Shown here piece by piece: positions 50,347 to 59,548 of a DNA stretch of 64,000 nt (positions within the stretch are counted from its first letter, which is position 1; the number at the start of each line of letters is the position of its first letter). The DNA comes from Neobacillus niacini (GTDB lineage: Bacteria > Bacillota > Bacilli > Bacillales > Cytobacillaceae). The DNA lies in contig NZ_JACWFG010000014.1 in assembly GCF_019749295.1 (NCBI RefSeq), positions 1-64,000 on the forward strand. Direction: 5' to 3'. The notes beneath the pieces were generated by a model. It searched no databases. It worked only from the letters and a program-made list of their open reading frames with translations, and was not told the origin of the DNA. A program made the position numbers and the translations under genes.

Positions 50347-50360
50347 TTGACCTAAATCAA
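50347..50360. promoter_or_regulatory. FNR/DNR-like inverted repeat upstream of doxX
   Basis: TTGACCTAAATCAA (TTGAC-N4-ATCAA) is one base from the classic FNR-type TTGAT-N4-ATCAA and lies 60 bp before the DoxX start. A near-identical site precedes the cupredoxin gene at 59489-59504. Confidence 0.5.
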
Positions 50361-50420
50361 GGTAAAAGATGTTTTGGCTCGTTAAGATTAGCGTATAAAA
50401 GTTAAAGGGAGCAGAATATC

Positions 50421-50930
50421 ATGATAAAATTAGGATTACTACATATAAGAGAGACAAAAATGGCAATCGTATGGACTATATTACGAATATGGTTAGGGCT
50501 TCAATGGATAGAAGCGGGTTATGATAAAATTAACTCTGGATTTGAAGTAAGTGGATTTTTAGAAGGCACAATTGCAAATGCAAGAGGAGAGCATTCGAAC
50601 GTTCAAGGATGGTATGCTGGTTTTATCGAAGGATTTGTGCTGCCAAATACAGAGTTTTTTAACATCCTTATCCCTTGGGGAGAATTTCTTGTTGGTTTAG
50701 GATTATTATTAGGGTTAGCAACAATACCAGCATTAATTGGCGGTGCCTTCATGAATCTTAACTTTATTTTGGCGGGGATTGGATTATCAGGACCAGATTC
50801 AAAGTTTTTTGCTATAGCAATGATTCTATTATTTATTGGAAAAGGCAGGTATTATTACGGCCTAGATAGATTTGTTATCCCATACATAAAAAAGCATATT
50901 TCTACAAAAAAGAAGTATCTTGCAAATTAA
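50421..50930 (+). CDS. DoxX family membrane protein
   Basis: A 169-residue membrane protein with four hydrophobic segments. VWTILRIWLGLQWIEAGYDK near the N-terminus and FNILIPWGEFLVGLGLLLGL are typical of DoxX (thiosulfate:quinone oxidoreductase subunit-like) proteins. AAGGGAG precedes the ATG. No DoxA partner is adjacent, so the redox partner is unknown. A possible FNR-type site upstream suggests oxygen or NO control. Confidence 0.82.
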   Translation: MIKLGLLHIRETKMAIVWTILRIWLGLQWIEAGYDKINSGFEVSGFLEGTIANARGEHSNVQGWYAGFIEGFVLPNTEFFNILIPWGEFLVGLGLLLGLATIPALIGGAFMNLNFILAGIGLSGPDSKFFAIAMILLFIGKGRYYYGLDRFVIPYIKKHISTKKKYLAN

Positions 50931-50988
50931 TGGTAAGGATATCACAGGGCTATAGGCCTTTCAGGAATAAAGCTCAATTAAAAGAGAA

Positions 50989-51035
50989 AACAAGGAAGGG
51001 AGAAAACCATATATGGCATTCTCCCTCTCTTGTTT
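50989..51035. terminator. bidirectional terminator, doxX / L,D-transpeptidase
   Basis: AGGGAGAA (50997-51004) and TTCTCCCT (51019-51026) pair, extended by outer AAACAAG/CTTGTTT and an inner CCATATATGG. It lies between convergent genes and resembles the hairpin at 57098. Confidence 0.7.
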
Positions 51036-51062
51036 GTTATGGTCTGATTATCGTATACCTCT

Positions 51063-52526
51063 TTAATAGACAACAACGGGTTCGTATACACTTAGATTGT
51101 CATAAACGGCTTTCATCATACTAGGGGAAACATTGACACACCCGCCGGAACCTCCTGTAAGATAGGCATTGCTGCTCCAATTTGTCCGCCAGCCAGCATC
51201 GTGGAAGCCTTGCCCGCTGTTTGTAAATGGTGCCCAATAATCTACTTCGACAGCATAATCGGCTTTACCAACTGCGCTTCCTTTGAGTGTGTATGGTGTA
51301 CGTTTGAACAATACATACCATACACCTGGAGAAGTATCCTCTTTCGTACTATGTTTACCTGTAACCACATTGGTTGTCAGAACTAAATTTCCATCCCTAT
51401 ATAGCCAGATACGCTGCTCTTTAATAGAAACCTCAGCATAGGTGTTACCGATTCCATTGTTCGTCGTAGTTTCATAGCCATAGCCTTCATTGCTCCAGCC
51501 ATTTCCATGTATATTCGCAGCAGAAACCAATTTCTCTCCTTTTTCAAAAGCTTCTTGAATTAGTAAGGTTTCCTTTTCTACATCAAGCGCCCAGCCGTAC
51601 CCCTGTCCTTTAACCGATATCACGGAACCTGAATGGGTCTTAAAGGAAAAATCTTTACCTAATGTAGATTGAATATCATTAATTTCATTAATCTTCGTTT
51701 TGAAATGGCTTGGGTCTATCGTAACCTTCATATCGGCAGACACAGAAGCATCTTTGATAAAATCGCTGCCTTTTAAAGAATAAACCTTATCCTGTACCTT
51801 ATAATCGACACTATGCTGCAGGAGCTCCTCCAGCCTTTTCTCTGCATTAGTGACAATCTCACTGTCTTTTTTAACAGGTTTCATGAAGACTGGGTTCAGG
51901 TGAATCTCACCTAAATACTTTTGCTTTTCATATTCCTTTAATAGACTAGTAACATCATATTGTGTCCCATCGATGCCATCTATAATCTCTACTTTACCTT
52001 GTTTAAGAATTACCTGTGCATCTTTCGGTGCTTGCAAATTCTGATTCAGTGAGTTGATTTTCTGCTCTAGTTCACTTTTCAGCACACTGCTTAAATAATT
52101 GTCTTGTTGATCTGGCAGTAATGTATAGTTTTTTTCCTTAAAAGAAGGGAAAAATGTCCACTGACTTTTTAGTAGTTTTTTAATTGCCGGCAGATCCTCT
52201 TTTTCTGTATAGCTCAACTGAATATCTTCTCCATCTAAAATTTGCTGCTCTCCAATATAGATTTCATTTTTCAAAACAGATGTTTGCAGCGCTTTTAGTG
52301 CTTCGTCAGCAGTTAAACCACTAACTTCTATGCCATTAATAGTCTTATTACCATTAAAATGGTTTGCTTGATAATAGCTTATGGCTCCTAATAGGAGTGC
52401 AATCATAATAATGATAGCTATGGTGATGAATTTCCAATTTTTATACCACTTTACTGATTTATGATGTGAGTAATTCATTTCCCCCATTGGCTGCTCTGCA
52501 ATATTTCCCACAATGTTCCCCTCCAC
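51063..52526 (-). CDS. L,D-transpeptidase (YkuD) with PG_binding_4 repeats
   Basis: A 487-residue cell-wall crosslinking enzyme, membrane-anchored by one helix near residues 31-50 (WKFITIAIIIMIALLLGAI). Two peptidoglycan-binding-like domains follow (about 65-330). The C-terminal YkuD domain begins near AEVSIKEQRIWLYRDG and ends with the active-site block FHDAGWR...GGSGGCVNVS, with the catalytic Cys. It makes 3-3 crosslinks in this family. The start is the M of MEGNIVGN behind GGGG; MGEMNYSHH is an alternative downstream start. Confidence 0.9.
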   Translation of the reverse strand: MEGNIVGNIAEQPMGEMNYSHHKSVKWYKNWKFITIAIIIMIALLLGAISYYQANHFNGNKTINGIEVSGLTADEALKALQTSVLKNEIYIGEQQILDGEDIQLSYTEKEDLPAIKKLLKSQWTFFPSFKEKNYTLLPDQQDNYLSSVLKSELEQKINSLNQNLQAPKDAQVILKQGKVEIIDGIDGTQYDVTSLLKEYEKQKYLGEIHLNPVFMKPVKKDSEIVTNAEKRLEELLQHSVDYKVQDKVYSLKGSDFIKDASVSADMKVTIDPSHFKTKINEINDIQSTLGKDFSFKTHSGSVISVKGQGYGWALDVEKETLLIQEAFEKGEKLVSAANIHGNGWSNEGYGYETTTNNGIGNTYAEVSIKEQRIWLYRDGNLVLTTNVVTGKHSTKEDTSPGVWYVLFKRTPYTLKGSAVGKADYAVEVDYWAPFTNSGQGFHDAGWRTNWSSNAYLTGGSGGCVNVSPSMMKAVYDNLSVYEPVVVY

Positions 52527-52742
52527 ATACCTTTGACACCAGATTTAGCTTTTATCAAAGTTTCCAATTATCCTATCTTACTATATAACTTTCATTACCA
52601 TTCTACTAGATAGAAATGCATAAACTTTGTCGTTATATGTAATTTTTATAATTAAATATAAATGCATTTTAACAAAATTTTGGAAAATATGCTCATTATC
52701 TGATTATAAAATATTTTCGGTCTACTTACGATTGTATATAAA

Positions 52743-52770
52743 CGATATATCGATTATAATTACCGATATA
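52743..52770. promoter_or_regulatory. candidate PadR operator
   Basis: TATATCG (52746-52752) and CGATATA (52764-52770) form an inverted repeat with 11-nt spacing; CGATATATCG (52743-52752) is itself a palindrome. It overlaps the region just before the padR ribosome site, as expected for autorepression. The rest of the 52527-52786 gap is AT-rich with nothing further. Confidence 0.5.
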
Positions 52771-52786
52771 AGTAAGGAGGAATAAA

Positions 52787-53251
52787 ATGAAAAGACGAAG
52801 AGGCTTTGTTCAAATAGCTATACTGCATTTGTTGAAGGAAGAGTCCATGCACGGGTATCAAATCATGAAGGAGTTGGAAGAACGCTCCCTCGGTGCTTAT
52901 TCAGCAAGTGCTGGAACAGTCTATCCCGCACTTCAAGAATTAGTGGACCAACATTTAATAAAACTGGAGGCGGACTCAGATAAGAAGGTATATTCCATCA
53001 ATGAAGAAGGCAAGCGCCGCTTAGAAGAAATAGCTTTACATAAGGAAGGCGATTTTTGGGTGGAATGGAAAGAGAGAATGATATGGAAAAAGTCTGATGA
53101 ATCGGTGCAATTAAAGGAAGCAATGGACAGGTGGGAGGCAGAATTTCGAAAAGCAGTAAAGCAAATAAGAGGGAATAAAGAAAGTGTAGTTGAACTGATC
53201 GCCTTTATCGATGAAATGACACAACGTTTAAAAAACAAAAGTACGAAGTAA
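52787..53251 (+). CDS. PadR family transcriptional regulator
   Basis: A 154-residue regulator with the PadR winged helix (RGFVQIAILHLLKEESMHGYQIMKELEER and SAGTVYPALQELVDQHLI) and a C-terminal helical dimer part. It sits 10 bp before two ABC exporter genes, the layout of drug-responsive LmrCD/YfiBC-type loci, so it probably represses them until a toxic ligand binds. AAGGAGG precedes the ATG. Confidence 0.92.
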   Translation: MKRRRGFVQIAILHLLKEESMHGYQIMKELEERSLGAYSASAGTVYPALQELVDQHLIKLEADSDKKVYSINEEGKRRLEEIALHKEGDFWVEWKERMIWKKSDESVQLKEAMDRWEAEFRKAVKQIRGNKESVVELIAFIDEMTQRLKNKSTK

Positions 53252-53261
53252 GGAGAAATGC

Positions 53262-55001
53262 ATGAAAGCCATGAAAAAGTTACTGCACTATATGGCGCCA
53301 TATAAGTTCTTTGCTATTATCGGACCGCTTTTAATGTGTGTAGAAGTGCTAATGGATCTGCTGCAGCCAACGATCATGCAGAAGATGATTGATACAGGCA
53401 TTGTCAATCAAGATAATGCCTATGTCATAAAACTTGGTCTGCTGATGCTGCTAAGTGCGATTATTGGGCTTATTGGGGGGGCAGGGAGCTCAATATATGC
53501 TGCAAAATCTGCTGTTCATTTTGCAACAGATATTCGCCGTGATGTGTTTAAAAAAATGGAACAGTTTTCAAATCAAAATACAGATTCATTTGGTACAGGT
53601 AAATTAATTACCATCGCGACCAGTGATGTTGAGACACTTAAACAGGCTGTCATTATGACATTACGTATGTTTATTCGGGGACCGTTGTTGTTTATCGGGT
53701 CTGTTGTCATTGTTTGGGTCACTGCCCGAGAACTATTTCCAGTGCTGCTTGTTGTTATACCAATTCTAGTTGCCTGTATCTATTTCTTCTCAGTAAAGTC
53801 GGGAAAACTTTTTTTGAAAGTACAAAAGGCGATGGATCAGGTGAATACGAAGCTGCAAGAAATGCTAGCAGGAATTCGGGTGATAAAGGCTTTTGATCGC
53901 CAGGATTATGAAAAGAACCATTTTAAAACTGTAAATGATTTATTAATGAAGAGAAATATGACAGCTGAACAGCTAATTTTAACTCTAATGCCTATTATGA
54001 TGTTTATCGTAAATATAGGAATGATTGCCGGGCTATGGATGGGGGTCATAAAGGTAAATGAAGGCACCCTTCAAGTCGGGGTTATTTTAGCTTTTATAAA
54101 TTATTTAAACATTATGATGAATGGATTAATGAGCAGCAGTCATGTATTAATGCAGATTGCGCGTTCTTTTTCTTCTGCTGAACGAATTAATCAGGTTCTT
54201 GACACAGAAATTGATATTACTGAACCAAATAAGCCGGCTGCTATGGATTGCTTTAATGGGGAAGTAGAATTTAGAGATGTGAACTTCAGCTATAGTAAAA
54301 ATGGGAATTATGTACTTCAAAATATTTCCTTCAAGGCTGCTCCTGGGCAAACCATTGGGATTATCGGTTCAACAGGCAGCGGGAAATCTACCCTTGTTAA
54401 ATTGATTCCACGCCTGTATGATCCAGATTCGGGAGAGATATTGGTTGACGGGGTAAACATAAAGGATTTATACCTTGAGAAACTCCGTACAGCAATTGGA
54501 TTTGTTCCACAAAAGGCCACGTTGTTTTCAGGATCCATTGAGAGCAATCTACGTTTTGGAAAAGAAGAAGCAACAGAACAAGACTTAGAACAAGCTGCGC
54601 ATTCAGCTGCTGCCAGTGAATTTATAGACAGACTTGATGAAGGATTTGCTTACAACCTGATGCAAGGAGCCGCAAATTTATCTGGAGGTCAAAGACAGCG
54701 GTTAGCCATGGCGCGTGCTTTCATCCGTGAAGCAAATATTTTGATATTAGATGATTCAACCTCTGCCATTGATGCCTTGTCGGAGGCAGCAGTACAACAG
54801 GAACTTAGAAAGGAATATCCCGATGCGACTGTGTTTATTATTTCATCAAAAATATCCTCCATTCGCGGGGCAGATCAAATCCTTGTGATGAAGGATGGGA
54901 AACTTGAAGCCATTGGGACACATGAAGAATTAATTAAAAATAGTAAGGTTTATAGCGATATAAATATTTCACAGAGTGGAAGGGAGGTTCAATACGGATG
55001 A
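53262..55001 (+). CDS. ABC exporter half-transporter with degenerate ATPase site (YfiB-like)
   Basis: A 579-residue export half-transporter: six membrane helices (residues about 15-300) and a nucleotide-binding domain with Walker A GSTGSGKST and signature LSGGQRQRLAMARA. The Walker B end is LDDSTSAID, with Asp instead of the catalytic Glu, and the H-loop His is Ser (FIISSKISS). So this subunit carries the non-hydrolytic site of a heterodimer. It overlaps the next gene by 4 bp. Confidence 0.93.
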   Translation: MKAMKKLLHYMAPYKFFAIIGPLLMCVEVLMDLLQPTIMQKMIDTGIVNQDNAYVIKLGLLMLLSAIIGLIGGAGSSIYAAKSAVHFATDIRRDVFKKMEQFSNQNTDSFGTGKLITIATSDVETLKQAVIMTLRMFIRGPLLFIGSVVIVWVTARELFPVLLVVIPILVACIYFFSVKSGKLFLKVQKAMDQVNTKLQEMLAGIRVIKAFDRQDYEKNHFKTVNDLLMKRNMTAEQLILTLMPIMMFIVNIGMIAGLWMGVIKVNEGTLQVGVILAFINYLNIMMNGLMSSSHVLMQIARSFSSAERINQVLDTEIDITEPNKPAAMDCFNGEVEFRDVNFSYSKNGNYVLQNISFKAAPGQTIGIIGSTGSGKSTLVKLIPRLYDPDSGEILVDGVNIKDLYLEKLRTAIGFVPQKATLFSGSIESNLRFGKEEATEQDLEQAAHSAAASEFIDRLDEGFAYNLMQGAANLSGGQRQRLAMARAFIREANILILDDSTSAIDALSEAAVQQELRKEYPDATVFIISSKISSIRGADQILVMKDGKLEAIGTHEELIKNSKVYSDINISQSGREVQYG

Positions 55002-56815
55002 GTAAACCTGTCTCAGAGCCTAATACCAATTTTTTGAATAAAGTCCGCGGTCCAAGAGGGTTAAGCGGACCGGTGGTAAAGGCTAAGGATTGGAAGGGAA
55101 CGATAAAACGGATCTGGCTGTATATGGAGAAACAAAAAGCAGCGCTGATCGCTTCTATTGTATTTGTTATGGTTTCTACTTTGTTGAGTCTTCTTGGTCC
55201 TTATATGATTGGGATTATTATTGATGAATATATCATTCCTAAGGATATAGCTGGAACAATCAAGTTTTTGGTTCTCCTAACAGCTGTCTATTGCGCGACT
55301 GTATTGTTTACTTGGCTGCAATCGTTTATGATGGTTCGGGTTTCGATACAAACGATACGGAATTTGCGGCAGGATTTATTTGATAAATTTCAAACCTTAT
55401 CTTTACGATTCTTTGATAAACGAACACATGGCGATCTTATGAGCAGGGTCACGAATGATATTGATAGTTTGAATAGTGCTCTAAGCCAAAGTATCATACA
55501 AATCTTCTCTTCCATTCTAATGCTTTTAGGTGTAACGGCTGCGATGTTTTCACTTAATTGGGTATTGGCCATTGTGTCACTTTTAGTTATTCCGCTTATT
55601 GTTTTTACCACAAAAAAACTGATTACCTACAGCAGCAGTCACTTTATTAAAAGGCAGCGGGATTTAGGTGAATTAAACGGGTTTATTGAGGAATCAATCT
55701 CAGGAAACGAAGTGGTAACGCTTTTTGGGAAAGAGGGAAAAATGAATCAGCAATTCTCTGAAATCAATGAACGTCTGCGTCAATCAGCTATGGATGCGGA
55801 TACGGTATCTGGATACCTTGGCCCTGTTAATAACTTTATAAACAATTTAGGACTTTGTTTAATTATTGCAATTGGAGCAGTAATGACGGTTCAGGAATTA
55901 GCCTCTGTTGGTATTATTGCGGCCTTTGTGACTTACTCCCGGCAATTCTTTAGGCCAATCGCACAGCTTTCTAACCTCTTGAATATGTTTCAATCGGTTA
56001 TTGCGGGTGCGGAGCGTGTATTTGAAATCATGGATGAAACACCTGACATGATAGATAAGGAGAATGCGGTTGTTGTAGATTCGTTTAAAGGTAATGTTGA
56101 ATTCTCCCATGTCCACTTCGGTTATGAGAGGGAAACACCAATATTGAAAAATATCCATTTTGAAGTAAAACCAGGTGAGAAGATTGCTCTAGTAGGTCCA
56201 ACGGGATCAGGAAAAACAACGATTATCAATCTACTCATGAGGTTCTATGATGTAACAGAGGGTGTGATCAAACTAGATGGACTGGATATTCGTGATTATC
56301 AGATAAGCGGGCTGCGGAAAAAAGTAGGAGTAGTGCTTCAGGATACTTTCTTATTTTCAGGCAGTATTATGGAGAATATTCGATATGGACGTTTAGAGGC
56401 AACAGATGAAGAGGTCATAACTGCCGCAAAAATGGCGTCAGCACACCAATATATTAAGCATTTGCCTAAAGGCTATCAAACTAGTATAACGTCAGGCGGA
56501 TATAATTTAAGCCAGGGACAGCGCCAGTTATTAGCGATTGCCAGAGCTATATTAGCCAATTCAGATATATTGATCCTTGATGAAGCGACATCCAGTATTG
56601 ATACCACTACCGAAATTGAAATTCAAAAGGGAATCAATGCACTAACTCAAGGAAGAACAAGCTTTATTATTGCACATCGCTTGAAAACAATTGAAAATGC
56701 CGACCGAATCTTAGTCATCCATCAAGGGGAAATAATTGAAACAGGAACACATCAAGAGCTTTTAAAAAATAAAGGATTTTATTTCAACATGTATGAAAGT
56801 CAGTTTAAAAAATAA
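54998..56815 (+). CDS. ABC exporter half-transporter, catalytic subunit (YfiC-like)
   Basis: A 605-residue partner of the previous gene, with a longer N-terminus before six membrane helices. Its nucleotide-binding domain is canonical: GPTGSGKTT, LSQGQRQLLAIARA, ILDEATSSID with Glu, and H-loop FIIAHRLKTI. The pair should be an asymmetric multidrug-type exporter. The start overlaps the stop of the first subunit, ensuring matched synthesis. The substrate is unknown. Confidence 0.93.
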   Translation: MSKPVSEPNTNFLNKVRGPRGLSGPVVKAKDWKGTIKRIWLYMEKQKAALIASIVFVMVSTLLSLLGPYMIGIIIDEYIIPKDIAGTIKFLVLLTAVYCATVLFTWLQSFMMVRVSIQTIRNLRQDLFDKFQTLSLRFFDKRTHGDLMSRVTNDIDSLNSALSQSIIQIFSSILMLLGVTAAMFSLNWVLAIVSLLVIPLIVFTTKKLITYSSSHFIKRQRDLGELNGFIEESISGNEVVTLFGKEGKMNQQFSEINERLRQSAMDADTVSGYLGPVNNFINNLGLCLIIAIGAVMTVQELASVGIIAAFVTYSRQFFRPIAQLSNLLNMFQSVIAGAERVFEIMDETPDMIDKENAVVVDSFKGNVEFSHVHFGYERETPILKNIHFEVKPGEKIALVGPTGSGKTTIINLLMRFYDVTEGVIKLDGLDIRDYQISGLRKKVGVVLQDTFLFSGSIMENIRYGRLEATDEEVITAAKMASAHQYIKHLPKGYQTSITSGGYNLSQGQRQLLAIARAILANSDILILDEATSSIDTTTEIEIQKGINALTQGRTSFIIAHRLKTIENADRILVIHQGEIIETGTHQELLKNKGFYFNMYESQFKK

Positions 56816-56858
56816 AGCTCTGTTAAAACTGAATGTTGTTTTCACTGTGTTTGGAAAA

Positions 56859-57042
56859 TAAGCGGAGAATTTCCGTTTAAATTGGGAAATACCTATATTT
56901 CCTTATAAATAGGCGGAGTTTTTCCGCTTATTGTATCCAAACCCTTGGTATTTGTCTTTTTCATAGCAGTTAAGCGGAATATCTCCGCTTATAGCTGCTT
57001 CATAAGTTCCTCTTTAAACAATAGCCGGAAATTCTCCGCCTA
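56859..57042. repeat. intergenic hairpin array 3 (four 21-nt palindromes)
   Basis: Four hairpins of 8-bp stem and 5-nt loop, consensus TARSCGGA-N5-TCCGYYTA, at 56859-56879, 56920-56940, 56971-56991 and 57022-57042; spacings are 61, 51 and 51 bp. Stem differences mostly keep pairing through G-U. Linkers are not conserved. They fill the 342-bp gap between the ABC pair and the convergent oppA-like gene, which has no gene. Confidence 0.85.
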
Positions 57043-57097
57043 AGAATTCTCACCCCTACACGAAAATCAACGATGAATAATAACAGAGCCAAAAGTA

Positions 57098-57144
57098 AAG
57101 AGAGGGAGAAATACCATTTGGCATTTCTCCCTCTCTTATTTTTA
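57098..57144. terminator. bidirectional terminator after the oppA-like gene
   Basis: A perfect 15-bp inverted repeat (57098-57112 with 57123-57137) with 10-nt loop, and T-rich tails on both sides. It lies 14 bp past the stop of the minus-strand lipoprotein gene. Confidence 0.85.
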
Positions 57145-57157
57145 TAATAGAAAGATT

Positions 57158-58822
57158 TTACTCTTCCCCTACATCTGCCCATTTGTATTCGTAAGTTGCA
57201 CCGAATGGATTGATGAATACACCTTCAATTTTTGGAGAAACCAATTGTGCTCTAGATGCTTGGTATACAGGAGCAATTACCGCATCTTCAAATAGCAATT
57301 TTTCTGCTTTTAAGAAGTTTTCATAACGTGCTTCATTATCTGTAGCAAATTTTGTAGCTGTTTCACTCACTAATCGGTCATATTCTGCACTGGAATATCC
57401 AGTCATATTGTTCCCGCCATCTGTAATCCATAAGTTCATGTAAGTGTATGGATCAAGGAAGTCAGGACCCCATCTAGTAAGCTGAAGCTGATAGTCCATA
57501 GCTGTATCTAAATCAAGACGCTGCTTTTTTGGAACTTGTTTAATGTTAATCTTTAATCCTTCTAAATTTGTTGAGAGTTGGTTTGCAACATATTCAACTA
57601 AGTTTTTAGTTGTTTTGTCATCATCTGCAAGAAACTCAAGTTCAACAGAGTCAGTACCTAACTCTTCTAATCCCTTTGCCCAGAAATCTTTAGCTGCTTC
57701 AAGGTCATACGTTACAAGGTCGCCGCTTACTTTACGGAAATCATCACCTGTTTCAGGCATTGGTGTAAAGTCTCTCGGAACTAATCCGTTTGCAGCAATA
57801 GAACCGTTATTAAGAATTTCACCTACTAACGCTTCCTTATCGAAGGCTCTGCTAAGTGCAGCACGAATATTCTTATTAGCTAGTGCTTCTGATTTTGTTT
57901 GATTAAACTTTAAGAAATAAACAAATGTATCTGCTGAAACTACATAATCATCATCTGTTGAAAACTGGTCAACAAGATCAGATGTTAAATCCATTCGATC
58001 AACTGTTCCTTCTTCGTATAAATCTAGAGCCGTTTGAGGATCTTTAACCACTTTGAAAGTCAATTTATCCATTTTTACTGTTTTATTATCCCAATAGTCT
58101 TTGTTCTTTGCCAGGTCCCATGAATCACCAGTACTAGTCCAGTTGTTCATGGTGTAAGGGCCATTTGCTAATAAGTTTTCTGAACTAGTCGCAAATTTAT
58201 CGCCTTTTTCTTCCACAAACTTTTTGTTTAATGGAAGGAATGTTCCAAATGTCGTTAATGTTTCAAAGTATGGTGTTGGATTTTCTAATTCAACTACTAG
58301 TGTATAATCTCCATCAGCTTTAGCTCCTAATTGATCAACAGATGCTTCACCTTTGCTGATTGCAGTTGCATTTTTAATTACTCCACTCATCATATACGGG
58401 CCATATTCAGATGCTGTAGCTGGATCAACGGCACGCTGCCAAGAGTATACAAAGTCATGAGCGGTTACTGGGTCACCATTTGACCACTTTGCATCCTCGC
58501 GTAATGTAAAGGTCCATGTTAGACCATCTTCACTTACTTTATGTTCGGTAGCAATACCAGGTGTTGGTTGTGTTTTTTCATCTAAACGATATAAACCTTC
58601 CATTGTTGCTGCTAGATAGATAAAGGAAGATTCGTCTGTAGCCAGTGATGGATCCATTGATGGAATCGCTTCTGGGTTTAAAAAGTTAAGTACCTTTTCC
58701 CCTTTTTCCTCTTCTTTTGCATCTGTACCGGCAGGTTCTTTTGACTCATCCCCGGAGCAGGCTGCTAGTACACTTAATACCAAACCAAATGTTAACAGCA
58801 ATAACCAATGTTTGACCTTCAT
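57158..58822 (-). CDS. oligopeptide-binding lipoprotein, OppA-like (paralogue 1)
   Basis: A 554-residue family 5 solute-binding protein. Lipobox LSVLAAC at residue 21, then SBP_bac_5 blocks: EAIPSMDPSLATDESS, GLTWTFTLREDAKWSNGDPVTA, and KNPHYWD-like KNKDYWDNKTV. It stands alone on the minus strand with no permease genes beside it, so it may feed a shared Opp transporter. Very similar to the protein at 61758; probably a duplication. Confidence 0.93.
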   Translation of the reverse strand: MKVKHWLLLLTFGLVLSVLAACSGDESKEPAGTDAKEEEKGEKVLNFLNPEAIPSMDPSLATDESSFIYLAATMEGLYRLDEKTQPTPGIATEHKVSEDGLTWTFTLREDAKWSNGDPVTAHDFVYSWQRAVDPATASEYGPYMMSGVIKNATAISKGEASVDQLGAKADGDYTLVVELENPTPYFETLTTFGTFLPLNKKFVEEKGDKFATSSENLLANGPYTMNNWTSTGDSWDLAKNKDYWDNKTVKMDKLTFKVVKDPQTALDLYEEGTVDRMDLTSDLVDQFSTDDDYVVSADTFVYFLKFNQTKSEALANKNIRAALSRAFDKEALVGEILNNGSIAANGLVPRDFTPMPETGDDFRKVSGDLVTYDLEAAKDFWAKGLEELGTDSVELEFLADDDKTTKNLVEYVANQLSTNLEGLKINIKQVPKKQRLDLDTAMDYQLQLTRWGPDFLDPYTYMNLWITDGGNNMTGYSSAEYDRLVSETATKFATDNEARYENFLKAEKLLFEDAVIAPVYQASRAQLVSPKIEGVFINPFGATYEYKWADVGEE

Positions 58823-58982
58823 TCGTTTTTCCCCCTAAGTTAATTTTAATTCTGAATATTATATATCTACAGAAAATTGAGACTCTAAGATTGATTATAC
58901 TCACTAACTTGTTTTCTTGTAAAGTATTGTTGGATAATTTAGGTAGTGAATTTATTAGATATAGAGTAGGAGACTAATATAA

Positions 58983-59007
58983 AAAAGCCCTGAAATTCAG
59001 GACTTTT
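58983..59007 (-). terminator. cupredoxin gene terminator
   Basis: On the minus strand AAAAAGTCCTGA pairs with TCAGGGCTTTTTT around a small loop. It lies just after the stop codon at 59013. Confidence 0.75.
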
Positions 59008-59012
59008 TTATA

Positions 59013-59426
59013 TTAGTCTATAATTTTTAGAGAAATTTTCATTGCTTCATGGTCATCGGCGGCACCGCAAATAGTAGAACAAATTAGTTCATATTCACCT
59101 GTTGTGTCTGCAGTAAACTCAGAAGGAGTGTCAGCTTTGAGGTCAATTCCTAAGTCTTCATTACTAATAGTATGCATTCCTTCTTCGTTTACTAAGTTAA
59201 TTTTAACCTTTGTACCCTTTTTTATAGTCAACTCTTTATCAGAAGTGAAATCCCAGTTAGTAGCAGTGATCGTAAACTCTTCTACATCTGAAGCTGTTGT
59301 TGTATCAGCAGCAGTGGTTTCTTCACTAGCTTCTGCACTCTTTGCCTCATCATCAGATCCCCCGCAAGCTGCTAATCCAACTGTTAATGCACCTGCTAAT
59401 AATAATAATCCTAATTTCTTTATCAT
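59013..59426 (-). CDS. cupredoxin lipoprotein with CuA-like site
   Basis: A 137-residue exported protein with lipobox VGLAAC and a disordered Ser/Glu/Thr spacer (about 25-47), then one cupredoxin domain. Copper-site residues: His in EEGMHTISN and a C-terminal CSTICGAADDHEAM, resembling the CuA motif of cytochrome oxidase subunit II but with five rather than three residues between the second Cys and His. It may carry electrons or copper at the membrane surface. A perfect inverted repeat lies 62 bp upstream. Confidence 0.8.
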   Translation of the reverse strand: MIKKLGLLLLAGALTVGLAACGGSDDEAKSAEASEETTAADTTTASDVEEFTITATNWDFTSDKELTIKKGTKVKINLVNEEGMHTISNEDLGIDLKADTPSEFTADTTGEYELICSTICGAADDHEAMKISLKIID

Positions 59427-59488
59427 CTTGATTCTCCCTTTCCTCTTTGATTTACTATTTAAATTTAACGGATAAATTCATCCATTTC

Positions 59489-59504
59489 CTTGACCTAAGT
59501 CAAG
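59489..59504. promoter_or_regulatory. FNR/DNR-like inverted repeat upstream of the cupredoxin gene
   Basis: CTTGACCTAAGTCAAG is a perfect palindrome with 6-bp arms (TTGAC-N4-GTCAA core), 62 bp before the start codon. Same core and central CTAA as the site at 50347, which is 60 bp before doxX. Confidence 0.55.
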
Positions 59505-59548
59505 AAAAAATAGTTTTAGAAGATGCAGGAGTATTTGAAAAATTAGGT

